Origin: Pseudomonas sp. B28(2017)
GTDB lineage: Bacteria; Pseudomonadota; Gammaproteobacteria; Pseudomonadales; Pseudomonadaceae
Length of the DNA: 64,000 bases
NCBI RefSeq assembly: GCF_002113025.1
Contig: NZ_NEJH01000005.1
Span: 1 to 64,000, forward strand
Direction of reading: 5' to 3'
The position numbers and the translations under genes were made by a program. This document shows positions 28,540 through 38,615 of this stretch, piece by piece (position 1 is the stretch's first letter; every line of letters starts with the position of its first letter). The notes below the pieces were generated by a model that saw only the letters and a program-made list of their open reading frames with translations, was not told the DNA's origin and searched no databases.

Positions 28540-29088
28540 GTGAACAAGTCGATGCTGGTTGGTGCTGTACTGGGTGCTGTCGGTGTGACTGCCGGGGGTG
28601 CTGTGGCCACCTACAGCCTGGTTAAAAGCGGCCCAGAGTACGCGCAAGTACTCGCCGTTGAGCCGGTCAAGACGCAAATCAAGACTCCACGTGAAGTGTG
28701 CAAGGATGTAACGGTCACCCGGCAGGCGCCGGTGAAAGATCAACATCAGATCGCCGGTACGGTGGTCGGTGCATTGGCGGGTGGATTACTGGGTAACCAG
28801 ATCGGTGGCGGTACCGGCAAGAAGATCGCCACGGTCGCGGGTGCTGTTGGCGGTGGTTACGCCGGCAACAAGGTGCAGGAAGGCATGCAGGAGCGTGATA
28901 CCTACACCACGACCCAGACCCGTTGTAATACGGTGAATGACATCAGCGACAAGGTTGTCGGTTACGACGTGCGGTATTCGCTGGACGGCAAGGAAGGCAA
29001 TGTGCGCATGGATCGTGATCCCGGGAACCAGATCCCTGTGGATAAAGAGGGCAAGTTGATCTTGTCGGAGAATCAGCAGGCTCATTGA
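28540..29088 (+). CDS. Glycine-zipper 2TM-domain envelope protein
   Basis: A 182-residue protein with an N-terminal hydrophobic helix (about 5-27). A glycine zipper follows (about 75-110, alternating G-x3-G as in GALAGGLLGNQIGGGTGKK), typical of the SlyB/PcpS-like family. The rest is polar and likely periplasmic or outer-membrane associated. The GTG start has AGGAGG 9 bases upstream; the nearby ATG is followed directly by a stop. It is a single-gene unit between terminators. The function is not known precisely. Confidence 0.8.
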   Translation: MNKSMLVGAVLGAVGVTAGGAVATYSLVKSGPEYAQVLAVEPVKTQIKTPREVCKDVTVTRQAPVKDQHQIAGTVVGALAGGLLGNQIGGGTGKKIATVAGAVGGGYAGNKVQEGMQERDTYTTTQTRCNTVNDISDKVVGYDVRYSLDGKEGNVRMDRDPGNQIPVDKEGKLILSENQQAH

Positions 29089-29112
29089 TCCGCTGAAGTC
29101 AGATGCAAAAAG

Positions 29113-29136
29113 AAGCACCCTGCGGGGTGCTTTTTT
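29113..29136 (+). terminator. Terminator after the glycine-zipper gene
   Basis: AAGCACCC and GGGTGCTT form the stem with TGCG in the loop and a run of T. Confidence 0.9.
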
Positions 29137-29169
29137 GTGCCCGGGATCCATGAGTCGCCGCAAACCCTC

Positions 29170-29266
29170 TGTAGGCGCGAGCTTGCTCGCGATGGCCGTT
29201 AACGATGACAAGGGGCGCCTGAATGAACACGAGGTCCTTGCATCCTTCGCGAGCTCGCTCCTGCAA
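29170..29266. repeat. REPIN with diverged copies
   Basis: GTAGGCGCGAGCTTGCTCGC and the inverse CGCGAGCTCGCTCCTGC frame about 60 bases. Both arms carry changes from the window consensus (GGCGCGAG, CTCCTGC). The element lies between the glycine-zipper gene and the convergent gap gene. Confidence 0.7.
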
Positions 29267-29283
29267 GAACGGGGGCGTGCTGC

Positions 29284-30285
29284 CTATTCGGCGTTGCACA
29301 GTGCCAGGCAGTTATCGAGCATGCGGTTGGAGAAGCCCCACTCGTTGTCATACCACGCCAGTACCTTGAGCAATTTGCCGCTGGATTTGGTGTGGTTGGC
29401 GTCGAAGATCGATGACAGCGGGTTGTGGTTGAAGTCGCTGGAGACCAGCGGCAGGGTGTTGTAGCCAAGGATCTTCGAGTGCTGGCTGGCTTCTTTCATC
29501 AGCGCATTGACCTCATCGGCCGACGCTTCGCGCTTGAGCTGCACCGTCAGGTCCACCAGCGACACGTTGATCACCGGTACGCGCACCGCCATGCCGGTCA
29601 ATTTGCCTGCCAGTTCCGGCAGCACCAGGCCGACGGCTTCGGCGGCACCGGTCTTGCTCGGGATCATGTTCTGGGTGGCCGAACGGGCGCGGTACGGATC
29701 GACGTGATAGACGTCGGTCAGGTGCTGGTCGTTGGTATAGGCGTGAATGGTGGTCATCAAGCCGCTTTCGATGCCCAGTTCGCGATGCAGCACCTGGGCC
29801 ACCGGAGCCAGGCAGTTGGTGGTGCACGACGCGTTGGAAATGATCTGGTGCGACTGGCGCAGAATGTCGTGGTTCACCCCGTAAACGACGGTGGCGTCGG
29901 CGCCTTTGGCCGGTGCAGAGATAATGACTTTGTGCGCGCCCGCCGAAATATGCGCGGCGGCTTTGGCCCGGTCGGTGAACAAACCGGTGCATTCGAATAC
30001 CACATCAATCTTTTCCGCGGCCCAGGGCAAATCGGCCGGGTTGCGGATGGCGCTGACCGAAATGCGGTCGCCGTTGACCGTCAGGCTCTCCTGGTCGTGC
30101 TGGACATCGGCATCGAATGTGCCGTGAACGGTGTCGTACTTGAGTAGATGAGCGTTGATCGCGCTGTCGCCCAAATCGTTGATGGCGACAATCTGCAGAT
30201 CCTGACGGTAGCCCTGGGTATAGAGTGCACGCAGGACATTACGGCCGATGCGGCCAAAACCATTGATTGCGATTCGAAGAGTCAT
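29284..30285 (-). CDS. gap: Glyceraldehyde-3-phosphate dehydrogenase, type I
   Basis: A 333-residue glycolytic enzyme oxidising glyceraldehyde-3-phosphate. It has the NAD-binding start [15 protein letters not shown] and the catalytic cysteine in [13 protein letters not shown]. It is divergent from edd, as in other pseudomonads. A HexR-type operator (30309-30323) lies 24 bases upstream of its start, placed just after a possible promoter (TTGTTT-N16-TAATCT on the minus strand), so HexR should block initiation until KDPG accumulates. Confidence 0.95.
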   Translation of the reverse strand: MTLRIAINGFGRIGRNVLRALYTQGYRQDLQIVAINDLGDSAINAHLLKYDTVHGTFDADVQHDQESLTVNGDRISVSAIRNPADLPWAAEKIDVVFECTGLFTDRAKAAAHISAGAHKVIISAPAKGADATVVYGVNHDILRQSHQIISNASCTTNCLAPVAQVLHRELGIESGLMTTIHAYTNDQHLTDVYHVDPYRARSATQNMIPSKTGAAEAVGLVLPELAGKLTGMAVRVPVINVSLVDLTVQLKREASADEVNALMKEASQHSKILGYNTLPLVSSDFNHNPLSSIFDANHTKSSGKLLKVLAWYDNEWGFSNRMLDNCLALCNAE

Positions 30286-30308
30286 ATTGCGGCGCTACCG
30301 TCGTTTTG

Positions 30309-30323
30309 TTGTTGGAATTACAA
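30309..30323. promoter_or_regulatory. HexR operator for gap
   Basis: TTGT-TGGAATT-ACAA is an exact match to the published HexR consensus TTGT-N7/8-ACAA. It is 24 bases upstream of the gap start codon. Confidence 0.8.
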
Positions 30324-30370
30324 GATTATTCGTAAAAAAATAGAAAACAAGCCTTTTTAATGGCAATATT

Positions 30371-30385
30371 TTGTTCAATCTACAA
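30371..30385. promoter_or_regulatory. HexR operator for edd
   Basis: TTGT-TCAATCT-ACAA, a second exact HexR match, 120 bases upstream of the edd start codon and 47 bases from the gap operator. Confidence 0.8.
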
Positions 30386-30505
30386 CGAGTGACCTGAATC
30401 AACTGGTCCGAATGGTCAATTAAACCGTCTGTCATCCCATCGACACCGGCCTTTGATCAGCATAGACAATCAGGTCGCCACATCCGTTAGCCTGGAGTTC
30501 TACAC

Positions 30506-32332
30506 ATGCATCCCCGCGTCCTTGAGGTCACTGAACGGCTTATCGCCCGCAGCCGCGCCACGCGTGAGGCCTACCTTGCATTGATCCGCGGTGCGGCCAG
30601 CGACGGTCCGATGCGCGGCAAGCTGCAATGCGCCAACTTCGCCCATGGCGTGGCCGGTTGCGGCAGCGAAGACAAGCACAGCCTGCGGATGATGAACTCC
30701 GCGAACATCGCGATAGTTTCGTCATATAACGACATGCTCTCGGCGCACCAGCCGTACGAAGTCTTTCCGGAGATGATCAAAAAGGCCCTGCGTGAAATCG
30801 GCTCCGTCGGCCAGTTCGCCGGTGGCACGCCGGCCATGTGCGATGGCGTGACCCAGGGCGAGCCGGGCATGGAGTTGAGCCTGCCGAGTCGCGAAGTGAT
30901 CGCGTTGTCTACTGCCGTAGCGCTGTCCCACAACATGTTCGACGGCGCGCTGCTGCTCGGCATCTGCGACAAGATCGTGCCGGGCCTGATGATGGGCGCG
31001 CTGCGCTTCGGCCATCTGCCGATGATCTTCGTGCCGGGCGGGCCGATGGTGTCGGGCATTTCCAACAAGCAGAAAGCCGATGTGCGCCAGAAATACGCCG
31101 AAGGCAAGGCAACCCGCGAAGAGCTGCTGGAATCGGAAATGAAGTCCTACCACAGCCCTGGCACCTGTACCTTCTACGGCACCGCCAACACCAACCAGTT
31201 GCTGATGGAAGTCATGGGCCTGCACCTGCCGGGCGCGTCCTTCGTCAACCCGAACACGCCGTTGCGCGATGCCTTGACCCGCGAAGCCGCGCACCAGGTC
31301 ACGCGCCTGACCAAGCAGAACGGCGACTTCATGCCGATCGGTGAAATCGTCGACGAGCGTTCGCTGGTCAACTCCATCGTGGCGCTGCACGCCACGGGAG
31401 GCTCGACCAACCACACCCTGCACATGCCGGCCATCGCCATGGCGGCGGGCATTCAATTGACCTGGCAGGACATGGCCGACCTCTCCGAAGTCGTGCCGAC
31501 CCTGAGCCACGTCTACCCGAACGGCAAAGCCGACATCAACCACTTCCAGGCCGCGGGCGGCATGTCGTTCCTGATCCGTGAACTGCTGGAAGCCGGGTTG
31601 CTCCACGAAAACGTCAACACCGTGATGGGCCACGGCCTGAGCCGCTACACCCAGGAGCCGTTCCTCGACAACGGCAAGCTGGTGTGGCGCGAAGGCGTGA
31701 CCGACAGCCTCGATGAAAGCATCCTGCGTCCGGTTGCCCGCGCATTTTCGCCGGAAGGTGGCCTGCGGGTGATGGAAGGCAACCTTGGTCGCGGTGTGAT
31801 GAAAGTCTCCGCCGTTGCCGTGGAAAACCAGATCGTCGAAGCGCCAGCCATGGTGTTCCAGGATCAGCAGGATCTGGCCGATGCATTCAAGGCCGGTTTG
31901 CTGGAGAAGGATTTTGTCGCGGTGATGCGCTTCCAGGGCCCTCGCTCCAACGGCATGCCGGAGTTGCACAAGATGACGCCGTTCCTCGGTGTATTACAGG
32001 ACCGCGGCTTCAAGGTGGCGCTGGTGACCGACGGACGCATGTCCGGCGCGTCGGGGAAAATTCCGGCGGCCATTCATGTCAGCCCCGAAGCCTATGTAGG
32101 CGGCGCTTTGGCGCGGGTGCAAGAGGGCGATATCATCCGCGTCGATGGCGTCAAAGGCACCCTGGAGCTTAAGGTGGACGCCGAAGAATTCGCAGCGCGC
32201 ACGCCGGCCAAGGGCCTGTTGGGCAACAACATCGGCACCGGTCGCGAACTGTTTGGTTTCATGCGCATGGCCTTCAGCTCGGCGGAGCAGGGCGCCAGCG
32301 CCTTCACTTCTGCCCTGGAGACGCTTAATTGA
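30506..32332 (+). CDS. edd: Phosphogluconate dehydratase
   Basis: A 608-residue dehydratase converting 6-phosphogluconate to KDPG, the first committed step of the Entner-Doudoroff route. IlvD/Edd-family motifs with cluster cysteines are visible: [43 protein letters not shown] and [19 protein letters not shown]. It heads edd-glk-gltR2-gtrS, and its stop overlaps the TTG start of glk. It is predicted to be under HexR. Confidence 0.96.
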   Translation: MHPRVLEVTERLIARSRATREAYLALIRGAASDGPMRGKLQCANFAHGVAGCGSEDKHSLRMMNSANIAIVSSYNDMLSAHQPYEVFPEMIKKALREIGSVGQFAGGTPAMCDGVTQGEPGMELSLPSREVIALSTAVALSHNMFDGALLLGICDKIVPGLMMGALRFGHLPMIFVPGGPMVSGISNKQKADVRQKYAEGKATREELLESEMKSYHSPGTCTFYGTANTNQLLMEVMGLHLPGASFVNPNTPLRDALTREAAHQVTRLTKQNGDFMPIGEIVDERSLVNSIVALHATGGSTNHTLHMPAIAMAAGIQLTWQDMADLSEVVPTLSHVYPNGKADINHFQAAGGMSFLIRELLEAGLLHENVNTVMGHGLSRYTQEPFLDNGKLVWREGVTDSLDESILRPVARAFSPEGGLRVMEGNLGRGVMKVSAVAVENQIVEAPAMVFQDQQDLADAFKAGLLEKDFVAVMRFQGPRSNGMPELHKMTPFLGVLQDRGFKVALVTDGRMSGASGKIPAAIHVSPEAYVGGALARVQEGDIIRVDGVKGTLELKVDAEEFAARTPAKGLLGNNIGTGRELFGFMRMAFSSAEQGASAFTSALETLN

Positions 32333-33288
32333 AACTGGCTTTGGTCGGTGACATCGGTGGGACCAACGCACGTTTCGCGTTGTGGAAAAACCAGCAACTG
32401 GAATCGGTCCAGGTGCTGGCAACGGCAGATTTCCCCAGCCCGGAAGAGGCCATCAGCCTCTACCTGAATGGCCTGGGGCTGGCACCCGGGGCGATCGGAT
32501 CGGTGTGCCTGTCGGTGGCGGGTCCCGTCAGCGGCGACGAATTCAAATTCACCAACAATCACTGGCGTCTGAGCCGCAAGGGCTTTTGCCAGACCTTGCA
32601 GGTCGAGCAACTGTTGCTGGTCAACGACTTCTCGGCCATGGCCCTGGGCATGACCCGTTTGCAGCCCGGCGAATTCCGCGTGGTCTGCGAGGGCACGCCG
32701 GAGCCATTGCGCCCGGCGGTGGTGATTGGCCCGGGCACCGGCCTGGGCGTTGGCACCTTGCTCGATTTAGGGGAGGGCCGGTTCGCTGCGTTGCCGGGGG
32801 AGGGCGGTCACGTCGACCTGCCGTTGAGCAGCCCGCGTGAAACTCAGCTTTGGCAACATATCTTCAACGAAATCGGTCACGTCAGTGCTGAAACCGCGTT
32901 GAGCGGCGGCGGCTTGCCGCGCGTCTACCGGGCGATCTGCGCGGTGGACGGGCACACGCCGGTGCTCGACACGCCGGAAGCCATCACCGCTGCCGGACTG
33001 GCGGGCGACCCGATTGCCGTGGAAGTGCTTGAACAGTTCTGCTGCTGGCTCGGTCGCGTGGCCGGCAACAACGTGCTGACCACCGGTGGACGTGCTGGCG
33101 TGTACATCGTTGGCGGGGTGATTCCGCGCTTTGCCGACTTCTTCCTCCGGAGCGGTTTCGCCCGATGCTTCGCCGACAAGGGTTGCATGAGCGACTACTT
33201 CAAGGGGATTCCGGTGTGGCTGGTGACGGCGCCGTATTCGGGGTTGGTTGGCGCGGGTGTAGCGCTGGAGCAATCTCTCCCGGCCTGA
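32329..33288 (+). CDS. glk: Glucokinase
   Basis: A 319-residue bacterial glucokinase phosphorylating cytoplasmic glucose. It shows the phosphate-binding start [14 protein letters not shown], the sugar-binding FTNNHWRLS and [12 protein letters not shown], and GPGTGLGVG. The start codon is TTG, overlapping the edd stop by three bases (TTGA), an arrangement that couples the two. Confidence 0.94.
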   Translation: MKLALVGDIGGTNARFALWKNQQLESVQVLATADFPSPEEAISLYLNGLGLAPGAIGSVCLSVAGPVSGDEFKFTNNHWRLSRKGFCQTLQVEQLLLVNDFSAMALGMTRLQPGEFRVVCEGTPEPLRPAVVIGPGTGLGVGTLLDLGEGRFAALPGEGGHVDLPLSSPRETQLWQHIFNEIGHVSAETALSGGGLPRVYRAICAVDGHTPVLDTPEAITAAGLAGDPIAVEVLEQFCCWLGRVAGNNVLTTGGRAGVYIVGGVIPRFADFFLRSGFARCFADKGCMSDYFKGIPVWLVTAPYSGLVGAGVALEQSLPA

Positions 33289-33299
33289 AAGGCGATCAA

Positions 33300-33391
33300 C
33301 TGTGGGAGCGAGCCTGCTCGCGAATGCGGTGTGTCAGTCAACGAATGTGTTGAATGTAAAACCGATTTCGCGAGCAGGCTCGCTCCCACAG
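33300..33391. repeat. REPIN
   Basis: CTGTGGGAGCGAGCCTGCTC and the inverse GCGAGCAGGCTCGCTCCCAC lie about 45 bases apart, between glk and gltR2. A folded transcript could reduce expression of the downstream regulator genes. Confidence 0.88.
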
Positions 33392-33444
33392 TTGCTTCTG
33401 TGGTGTTTGTAGATTCTGTGCATCAGGCATAATCCGCTAATTCC

Positions 33445-33452
33445 AACAACAA
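33445..33452 (+). promoter_or_regulatory. Crc/Hfq-type CA motif before gltR2
   Basis: AACAACAA matches AAnAAnAA and directly precedes the ribosome site AAGGA, 13 bases before the GTG start. This suggests catabolite repression of the glucose-sensing regulator. Confidence 0.5.
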
Positions 33453-33465
33453 GGATGCCTTCGAA

Positions 33466-34197
33466 GTGAGCTCAGTCAACAAGTCGATTTTGTTGGTCGA
33501 TGACGATCAAGAGATACGCGAGTTGCTGGATACCTACCTGACCCGCGCCGGTTTCCAGGTGCGTACCACGCCCGACGGCGCCGGTTTTCGCCAGGCGCTG
33601 AACGAGGCGCCGAGCGATCTGGTGATCCTTGATGTGATGCTGCCCGACGAAGACGGCTTCAGCCTGTGCCGCTGGATTCGCCAGCATCCACGCCAGGCGC
33701 AGGTGCCGATCATCATGCTCACCGCCAGTTCCGACGAGGCCGACCGCGTCATCGGTCTGGAACTGGGCGCCGACGATTATCTGGGCAAGCCGTTCAGCCC
33801 ACGGGAGTTGCAGGCGCGGATCAAGGCGCTGTTGCGTCGCGCGCAGTTCGGTCAGGAACGTAGCGGTGGCGAGGTGCTGGCCTTCGATGACTGGCGTCTG
33901 GACATGGTCAGCCATCGGCTGTTTCACATCGATGGCGAAGAGGTGATTCTCTCGGGTGCTGACTTTGCACTGCTGAAACTGTTCCTCGATCACCCGCAGG
34001 AAATTCTCGACCGCGACACCATCGGCAACGCCACCCGTGGCCGCGACCTGATGCCCCTCGATCGCATCGTCGACATGGCAGTCAGCCGCTTGCGCCAGCG
34101 TCTGCGCGATACGGAAAAACCACCACGGCTGATCCGTACCGTGCGCGGCAGTGGTTACCAATTGGCAGCCAATGTGGTTGCCAGCAATGGCCACTGA
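33466..34197 (+). CDS. gltR2: OmpR-family response regulator of glucose uptake
   Basis: A 243-residue two-component regulator. The receiver domain (about 7-120) has the acidic pocket VDDD, the phosphorylatable Asp56 in LVILDVMLP and lysine in YLGKPFSP. The C-terminal winged helix (about 145-240) ends in RTVRGSGYQL. It lies between glk and its partner kinase, as GltR/GltR2 does in P. aeruginosa and P. putida, where it controls the glucose porin and ABC transporter genes. GTG start. Confidence 0.9.
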   Translation: MSSVNKSILLVDDDQEIRELLDTYLTRAGFQVRTTPDGAGFRQALNEAPSDLVILDVMLPDEDGFSLCRWIRQHPRQAQVPIIMLTASSDEADRVIGLELGADDYLGKPFSPRELQARIKALLRRAQFGQERSGGEVLAFDDWRLDMVSHRLFHIDGEEVILSGADFALLKLFLDHPQEILDRDTIGNATRGRDLMPLDRIVDMAVSRLRQRLRDTEKPPRLIRTVRGSGYQLAANVVASNGH

Positions 34198-35656
34198 GTT
34201 TCTGCGCAATCTCGCCGCCAAGGTCCCTGTACCGCGTTCACTGTTGGGACGGATGCTGCTGCTGACCTTGCTGGCAGTGCTGTTCGCCCAGACGCTGTCG
34301 AGCGTGATCTGGGTGTCGCAACTGCGCGCCACGCAGCTGGAGGGCCTGGTCACCAGTGCCCGCAGCCTGGCCCATTCGATGGCGGCCAGTGTCAGTTACT
34401 TCCGTTCGTTGCCGGTGGCGTTTCGGCCCCTGGTGCTCGATCAGTTGCGCAGCATGGGTGGCACCCGGTTCGTGGTGACGCTCAACGACAAACCCCTGGG
34501 CATGGAAGTGCTGCCCATCACCCCGCGCAAAGAGGCTGTGCTCAAAGCCGTGGACGAGGTGCTGCGCCAGTCCCTCGGTCAGGACGCGGACATCTCGGTG
34601 ACCTTCGTCAGTCCGGAAGACCTGCGCATCTTCAATGGCGGCCTGAAGCTCGATGAGTTGCCACGTTCCTGGGCGCACTACGCGCTGACCCTGGAACCGG
34701 TGAATCCGCCGGTGCTGGTCACGCAGATCCAGATGGCACCGGGCGAATGGCTGTACATCGCCTCGCTGTTGCCCGAGCCTTACACCAGTCTTGAAGAACA
34801 GGGCCTGCCGGCACAGCAGGTGTGGTTCATCGTCCTGACCAGCGGCTTTCTGCTGTTGTTCATCGGTCTGCTGGTGCACTGGCAGAGTCGTCCGCTCAAG
34901 CGTCTGGCACGGGCAGCGCGGGACTTGTCACTGGGCGCCGATGTCGAGCCGGTGGCCGAAGGTGGTGGCAGCGAAGTGGTGGAAGTCGGCCGTGCCTTCA
35001 ACACCATGCGCGAGCGCATCAGCCGTTACCTGACCGAGCGCAGCCAGTTGTTCAGCGCGATTTCCCACGACCTGCGCACTCCGATTACCCGCCTGCGACT
35101 GCGGGTCGAATTGCTCGAAGACGAAACACTGCAAGCCAAGTTCGGGCGTGACCTGGACGAGCTGGAGCTGCTGGTCAAAGGCGCACTGCAGTGCGTGAAA
35201 GACACCGACATCCACGAGAACATCGAGCCGGTGGACCTCAACCATGTGCTCGACTGTCTGGTGGAACCGTATCTGGCACCGAACGGCAACGGCCGCGTGA
35301 CCCAGCAGGGGCGGGCGCTGGCGGCCTATCCGGGGAAACCGCTGGCGCTCAAGCGATGCATTGGCAACTTGATCGATAACGCGTTGAAGTACGGGCAGAA
35401 CGCGCATCTGTACATCGATGACGATGACAGCGCGTTTATCCTGCATGTCGATGATGAAGGGCCGGGCGTGCCAGAGCAGCGGCTGGAGCAGGTGTTCGAA
35501 CCGCACTTCCGCCTGGCCGGGCAGCAGCAGGGGTATGGCTTGGGGCTGGGGATTGCCCGCAACATTGCCCATAGCCACGGTGGTGAAGTGAGTTTGCAGA
35601 ATCTGCGTGAGGGCGGGTTGCGGGTGACCCTGCAGTTGCCCCGCAGTGCCGATTAG
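34187..35656 (+). CDS. gtrS: Sensor histidine kinase GtrS/GltS
   Basis: A membrane kinase of about 489 residues. TM1 (about 18-40) is followed by a periplasmic sensor loop of about 165 residues, TM2 (about 210-232) and HAMP. The HisKA domain has the phospho-histidine in FSAISHDLRTP (about residue 293), and the ATPase domain has NLIDNALKYG, DEGPGVP and GYGLGLGIA. In P. aeruginosa the homologue senses 2-ketogluconate/6-phosphogluconate. The ATG at 34187 overlaps the gltR2 stop; an earlier in-frame ATG at 34151 lies deep in gltR2. Confidence 0.88.
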   Translation: MATEFLRNLAAKVPVPRSLLGRMLLLTLLAVLFAQTLSSVIWVSQLRATQLEGLVTSARSLAHSMAASVSYFRSLPVAFRPLVLDQLRSMGGTRFVVTLNDKPLGMEVLPITPRKEAVLKAVDEVLRQSLGQDADISVTFVSPEDLRIFNGGLKLDELPRSWAHYALTLEPVNPPVLVTQIQMAPGEWLYIASLLPEPYTSLEEQGLPAQQVWFIVLTSGFLLLFIGLLVHWQSRPLKRLARAARDLSLGADVEPVAEGGGSEVVEVGRAFNTMRERISRYLTERSQLFSAISHDLRTPITRLRLRVELLEDETLQAKFGRDLDELELLVKGALQCVKDTDIHENIEPVDLNHVLDCLVEPYLAPNGNGRVTQQGRALAAYPGKPLALKRCIGNLIDNALKYGQNAHLYIDDDDSAFILHVDDEGPGVPEQRLEQVFEPHFRLAGQQQGYGLGLGIARNIAHSHGGEVSLQNLREGGLRVTLQLPRSAD

Positions 35657-35675
35657 TTAAACCGCGTTATCGTTC

Positions 35676-35750
35676 TTCGCGAGCAGGCTCGCTCCCACAG
35701 GGGCGCGCGTCGTACACAAATCCAATGTGGGAGCGAGCCTGCTCGCGAAG
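35676..35750. repeat. REPIN
   Basis: CGCGAGCAGGCTCGCTCCCA and the inverse GTGGGAGCGAGCCTGCTCGC face outward around about 30 bases, just after gtrS. Confidence 0.85.
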
Positions 35751-35795
35751 ACGGCAGAACATTCAACATTGTCCTCAAGGCAATTGTCACAAGCC

Positions 35796-35850
35796 GGTGA
35801 CATAACCCACCCCCTTCGTTACAAGCCAGCCTTCGTCCGTTGTTTATGCT
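35796..35850 (+). promoter_or_regulatory. Promoter module shared with gtsA (copy 1)
   Basis: GGTGACAT, 8 free bases, CCCTTCGTTAC (35796-35822), then 22 bases to a -10-like TATGCT (35845-35850). The same words, with the same two spacings, stand before gtsA. GTGAC and GTTAC are 21 bases apart, fitting tandem sites of an OmpR-type activator such as GltR2 (inference). Confidence 0.6.
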
Positions 35851-35863
35851 GCCCAGCAGTCAT

Positions 35864-35871
35864 AACAACAA
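35864..35871 (+). promoter_or_regulatory. Crc/Hfq-type CA motif before the isomerase gene
   Basis: AACAACAA followed by AAAAAGG, directly next to the ribosome site; matches the AAnAAnAA consensus. Confidence 0.55.
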
Positions 35872-35883
35872 AAAAGGTACGTC

Positions 35884-37143
35884 ATGGACACCTTCCAACC
35901 GGCCTTCAGCAGTTGGCTGAATGCACCTGCCCATCAGCGATGGCTCGCTGCCGAAGGCTCGCGCCTGCTGGCGTTTGCCAAGGCATCGAGGCTCCCTGAA
36001 GGCTTTGGCGACCTCGATGAAAAAGGTCGGCTTCCGGCCAATGCGCAAGCCTGGACCATGAACACTGCGCGCATGACCCACAGCTTCGCCATGGCCCATA
36101 TCCAGGGGCTGCCGGGTTTTGCCGAGCTGGTGGATCACGGTGTCGCGGCACTGCGCGGGCCACTGCGGGATGCGCTTCACGGCGGCTGGTTCGCGGCTGC
36201 CGAACACCGCGACGGCAACACCGGCAAGAACGCCTACCTGCATGCCTTCGTCGCGCTGGCCGCGAGTTCTGCGGTAGTCGCGCAGCGTCCCGGTGCGCAG
36301 GCCTTGCTCGATGATGCCGTCGACATCATCGATACGTACTTCTGGAGCGAGGAGGAGGGCGCCATGCGCGAATCCTTCAACCGCGACTGGAGCGAGGAGG
36401 AAGCCTATCGCGGCGCCAACAGCAACATGCACGCCACCGAGGCCTTTCTTGCACTGGCTGATGTCACTGACGACAACCGTTGGCTGAGCCGTGCCCAGCG
36501 GATTGTCGAGCGGGTGATCCATGGTCACGCCGCTGCCAACGATTACCTGGTGATCGAGCATTTCGATCACGCCTGGCAGCCACTGCGGGACTACAACCGT
36601 GACAATCCGGCCGACGGCTTCCGCCCCTATGGCACCACCCCGGGCCACGGTTTCGAGTGGGCGCGGCTGTTGCTGCATCTGGAAGCTTCGCGGGTCAGGG
36701 CGGGGATGCTCACGCCGGGCTGGCTGCGCATCGACGCGCAAAAACTCTTTGAGCACAACTGCCGCCACGGCTGGGACGTCGATGGTGCGCCGGGGATCGT
36801 CTACACCCTGGATTGGGACAACAAAGCGGTGGTCCGCCATCGCCTACACTGGACCCATTGCGAAGCGAGTGCCGCCGCCAGTGCGCTGCTTAAACGCACC
36901 GGTGATGAGCAGTATGAACACTGGTACCGACTGTTCTGGGAATTCTGTGACAGTCATTTCATCGACCGCGAAGGCGGCAGCTGGCATCACGAACTCGACC
37001 CGCTGAACCGCCCGAGTGCCGATATCTGGCCCGGAAAGCCAGACCTTTACCACGCCTGGCAAGCCGTGCTGATTCCGCGCCTGGCGCTGGCGCCGAGCAT
37101 GGCCACGGCGCTGGCGCATCTGTCCCAGAGCGGTTCTATGTAA
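35884..37143 (+). CDS. AGE-family sugar isomerase, probably D-mannose isomerase
   Basis: A 419-residue (alpha/alpha)6-barrel protein of the N-acylglucosamine 2-epimerase family. Signature pieces are NTARMTHSFA, HGGWFAA, KNAYLHAFV, ANSNMHATEAFLAL, GHGFEWARLLLHLE and HHELD, holding the catalytic histidines and arginines. Bacterial members near sugar uptake genes convert mannose to fructose (D-mannose isomerase) or act on sulfoquinovose or cellobiose. Its place before the glucose/mannose ABC transporter, with an apparently identical promoter module, favours mannose. No signal peptide, so cytoplasmic. Confidence 0.8.
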   Translation: MDTFQPAFSSWLNAPAHQRWLAAEGSRLLAFAKASRLPEGFGDLDEKGRLPANAQAWTMNTARMTHSFAMAHIQGLPGFAELVDHGVAALRGPLRDALHGGWFAAAEHRDGNTGKNAYLHAFVALAASSAVVAQRPGAQALLDDAVDIIDTYFWSEEEGAMRESFNRDWSEEEAYRGANSNMHATEAFLALADVTDDNRWLSRAQRIVERVIHGHAAANDYLVIEHFDHAWQPLRDYNRDNPADGFRPYGTTPGHGFEWARLLLHLEASRVRAGMLTPGWLRIDAQKLFEHNCRHGWDVDGAPGIVYTLDWDNKAVVRHRLHWTHCEASAAASALLKRTGDEQYEHWYRLFWEFCDSHFIDREGGSWHHELDPLNRPSADIWPGKPDLYHAWQAVLIPRLALAPSMATALAHLSQSGSM

Positions 37144-37149
37144 CCATGC

Positions 37150-37204
37150 GGTGACATTCGCGCATCCCTTCGTTACCTGCGAGGGGATAGCGCCTGTTTA
37201 GAAT
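37150..37204 (+). promoter_or_regulatory. Promoter module shared with the isomerase gene (copy 2)
   Basis: GGTGACAT, 8 free bases, CCCTTCGTTAC (37150-37176), then 22 bases to TAGAAT (37199-37204). It overlaps the end of the isomerase gene by nothing and lies 57-111 bases before gtsA. Confidence 0.6.
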
Positions 37205-37237
37205 CCTATGCAGCGCAAGCAACAGACTTGCATGCAT

Positions 37238-37245
37238 AACAACAA
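37238..37245 (+). promoter_or_regulatory. Crc/Hfq-type CA motif before gtsA
   Basis: AACAACAAGAAAGG: an AAnAAnAA match that runs into the ribosome site of gtsA. Confidence 0.55.
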
Positions 37246-37260
37246 GAAAGGTGCTCCTAG

Positions 37261-38559
37261 ATGAATGCGATTTCTCGCCTCGCTACTGTCATTTCTCTCG
37301 CTTCCCTGTCTGCGCTCCCCCTCAGTGTGCTCGCCGCCGAATCCAAAGGTTCTGTCGAAGTCGTTCACTGGTGGACTTCCGGTGGTGAAAAAGCAGCGGT
37401 CGATGTCCTGAAGGCTCAAGTCGAAAAAGACGGCTTCACCTGGAAGGACGGCGCAGTCGCCGGTGGTGGCGGTTCCACGGCCATGACCGTACTCAAAAGT
37501 CGCGCCGTAGCCGGCAACCCGCCGGGCGTTGCCCAGATCAAGGGTCCGGACATCCAGGAGTGGGGCAGCACTGGCCTGCTCAGCACCGACGCGTTGAAAG
37601 ACGTTTCCAAGGCGGAAAACTGGGATGGCCTGCTGTCGAAGAAAGTCTCTGACACCGTCAAATACGAAGGCGATTACGTGGCCGTGCCGGTGAATATCCA
37701 CCGCGTGAACTGGCTGTGGATCAACCCGCAAGTGTTCAAGAAAGCCGGGATCGAAAAAGCCCCGACTACCCTCGAAGAATTCTATGCCGCCGGCGACAAG
37801 CTCAAGGCCGCAGGCTTCATCGCGCTCGCCCACGGCGGTCAGCCTTGGCAGGACAGCACCGTGTTTGAAGACGTGGTGCTCTCGGTCATGGGCGCCGACG
37901 GTTACAAGAAGGCCCTGGTCGATCTGGACCAGAAAACCCTGTCCGGCCCGGAGATGACCAAGTCGTTCGCTGAGCTGAAAAAGATCACCGGCTATATGGA
38001 CCCGAACCGTGCCGGTCGTGACTGGAACATCGCCGCCGCCGACGTCATCAATGGCAAGGCCGGTATGCAGATGATGGGCGACTGGGCGAAAAGCGAGTGG
38101 ACCGCCGCGAAGAAAATCGCGGGCAAGGACTACCAGTGCGTGGCGTTCCCGGGCACCGAAAAAGCCTTCACCTACAACATCGACTCGATGGCCGTATTCA
38201 AGCTCAATGCCGATCGCAAGGGCGACATCGCTGCCCAGCAAGACCTGGCCAAGGTCGCGTTGGGTACCGACTTCCAGAAAATCTTCAGCATGAACAAGGG
38301 TTCGATCCCGGTGCGTAATGACATGCTGAACGAAATGGACAAGCTTGGCTTCGACGAGTGTGCCCAGAAGTCGGCGAAGGACTTCATCGCGGACGACAAG
38401 ACCGGCGGCCTGCAACCGAGCATGGCGCACAACATGGCCACCTCCCTGGCTGTGCAGGGCGCGATCTTCGACGTTGTCACCAACTTCATGAACGACAAGG
38501 ACGCTGACCCGGCCAAGGCCAGCGCCCAACTGGCTTCTGCTGTCAAAGCGGCCCAGTAA
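37261..38559 (+). CDS. gtsA: Glucose/mannose ABC transporter substrate-binding protein
   Basis: A 432-residue periplasmic binding protein (family 1) with a signal peptide ([18 protein letters not shown], cleaved near 21). It starts the mature chain with [13 protein letters not shown], typical of glucose-binding GtsA. In Pseudomonas it delivers glucose (and mannose) to GtsBC. It is first of gtsABCD-oprB. A REPIN separates it from gtsB, which could keep the gtsA message more abundant than the permease message. Confidence 0.93.
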   Translation: MNAISRLATVISLASLSALPLSVLAAESKGSVEVVHWWTSGGEKAAVDVLKAQVEKDGFTWKDGAVAGGGGSTAMTVLKSRAVAGNPPGVAQIKGPDIQEWGSTGLLSTDALKDVSKAENWDGLLSKKVSDTVKYEGDYVAVPVNIHRVNWLWINPQVFKKAGIEKAPTTLEEFYAAGDKLKAAGFIALAHGGQPWQDSTVFEDVVLSVMGADGYKKALVDLDQKTLSGPEMTKSFAELKKITGYMDPNRAGRDWNIAAADVINGKAGMQMMGDWAKSEWTAAKKIAGKDYQCVAFPGTEKAFTYNIDSMAVFKLNADRKGDIAAQQDLAKVALGTDFQKIFSMNKGSIPVRNDMLNEMDKLGFDECAQKSAKDFIADDKTGGLQPSMAHNMATSLAVQGAIFDVVTNFMNDKDADPAKASAQLASAVKAAQ

Positions 38560-38615
38560 TTCGCAATCACCGCAGGAGAATCCTGCGGCAAACCCCTGAG
38601 AGAGCTCCGCCCCAT

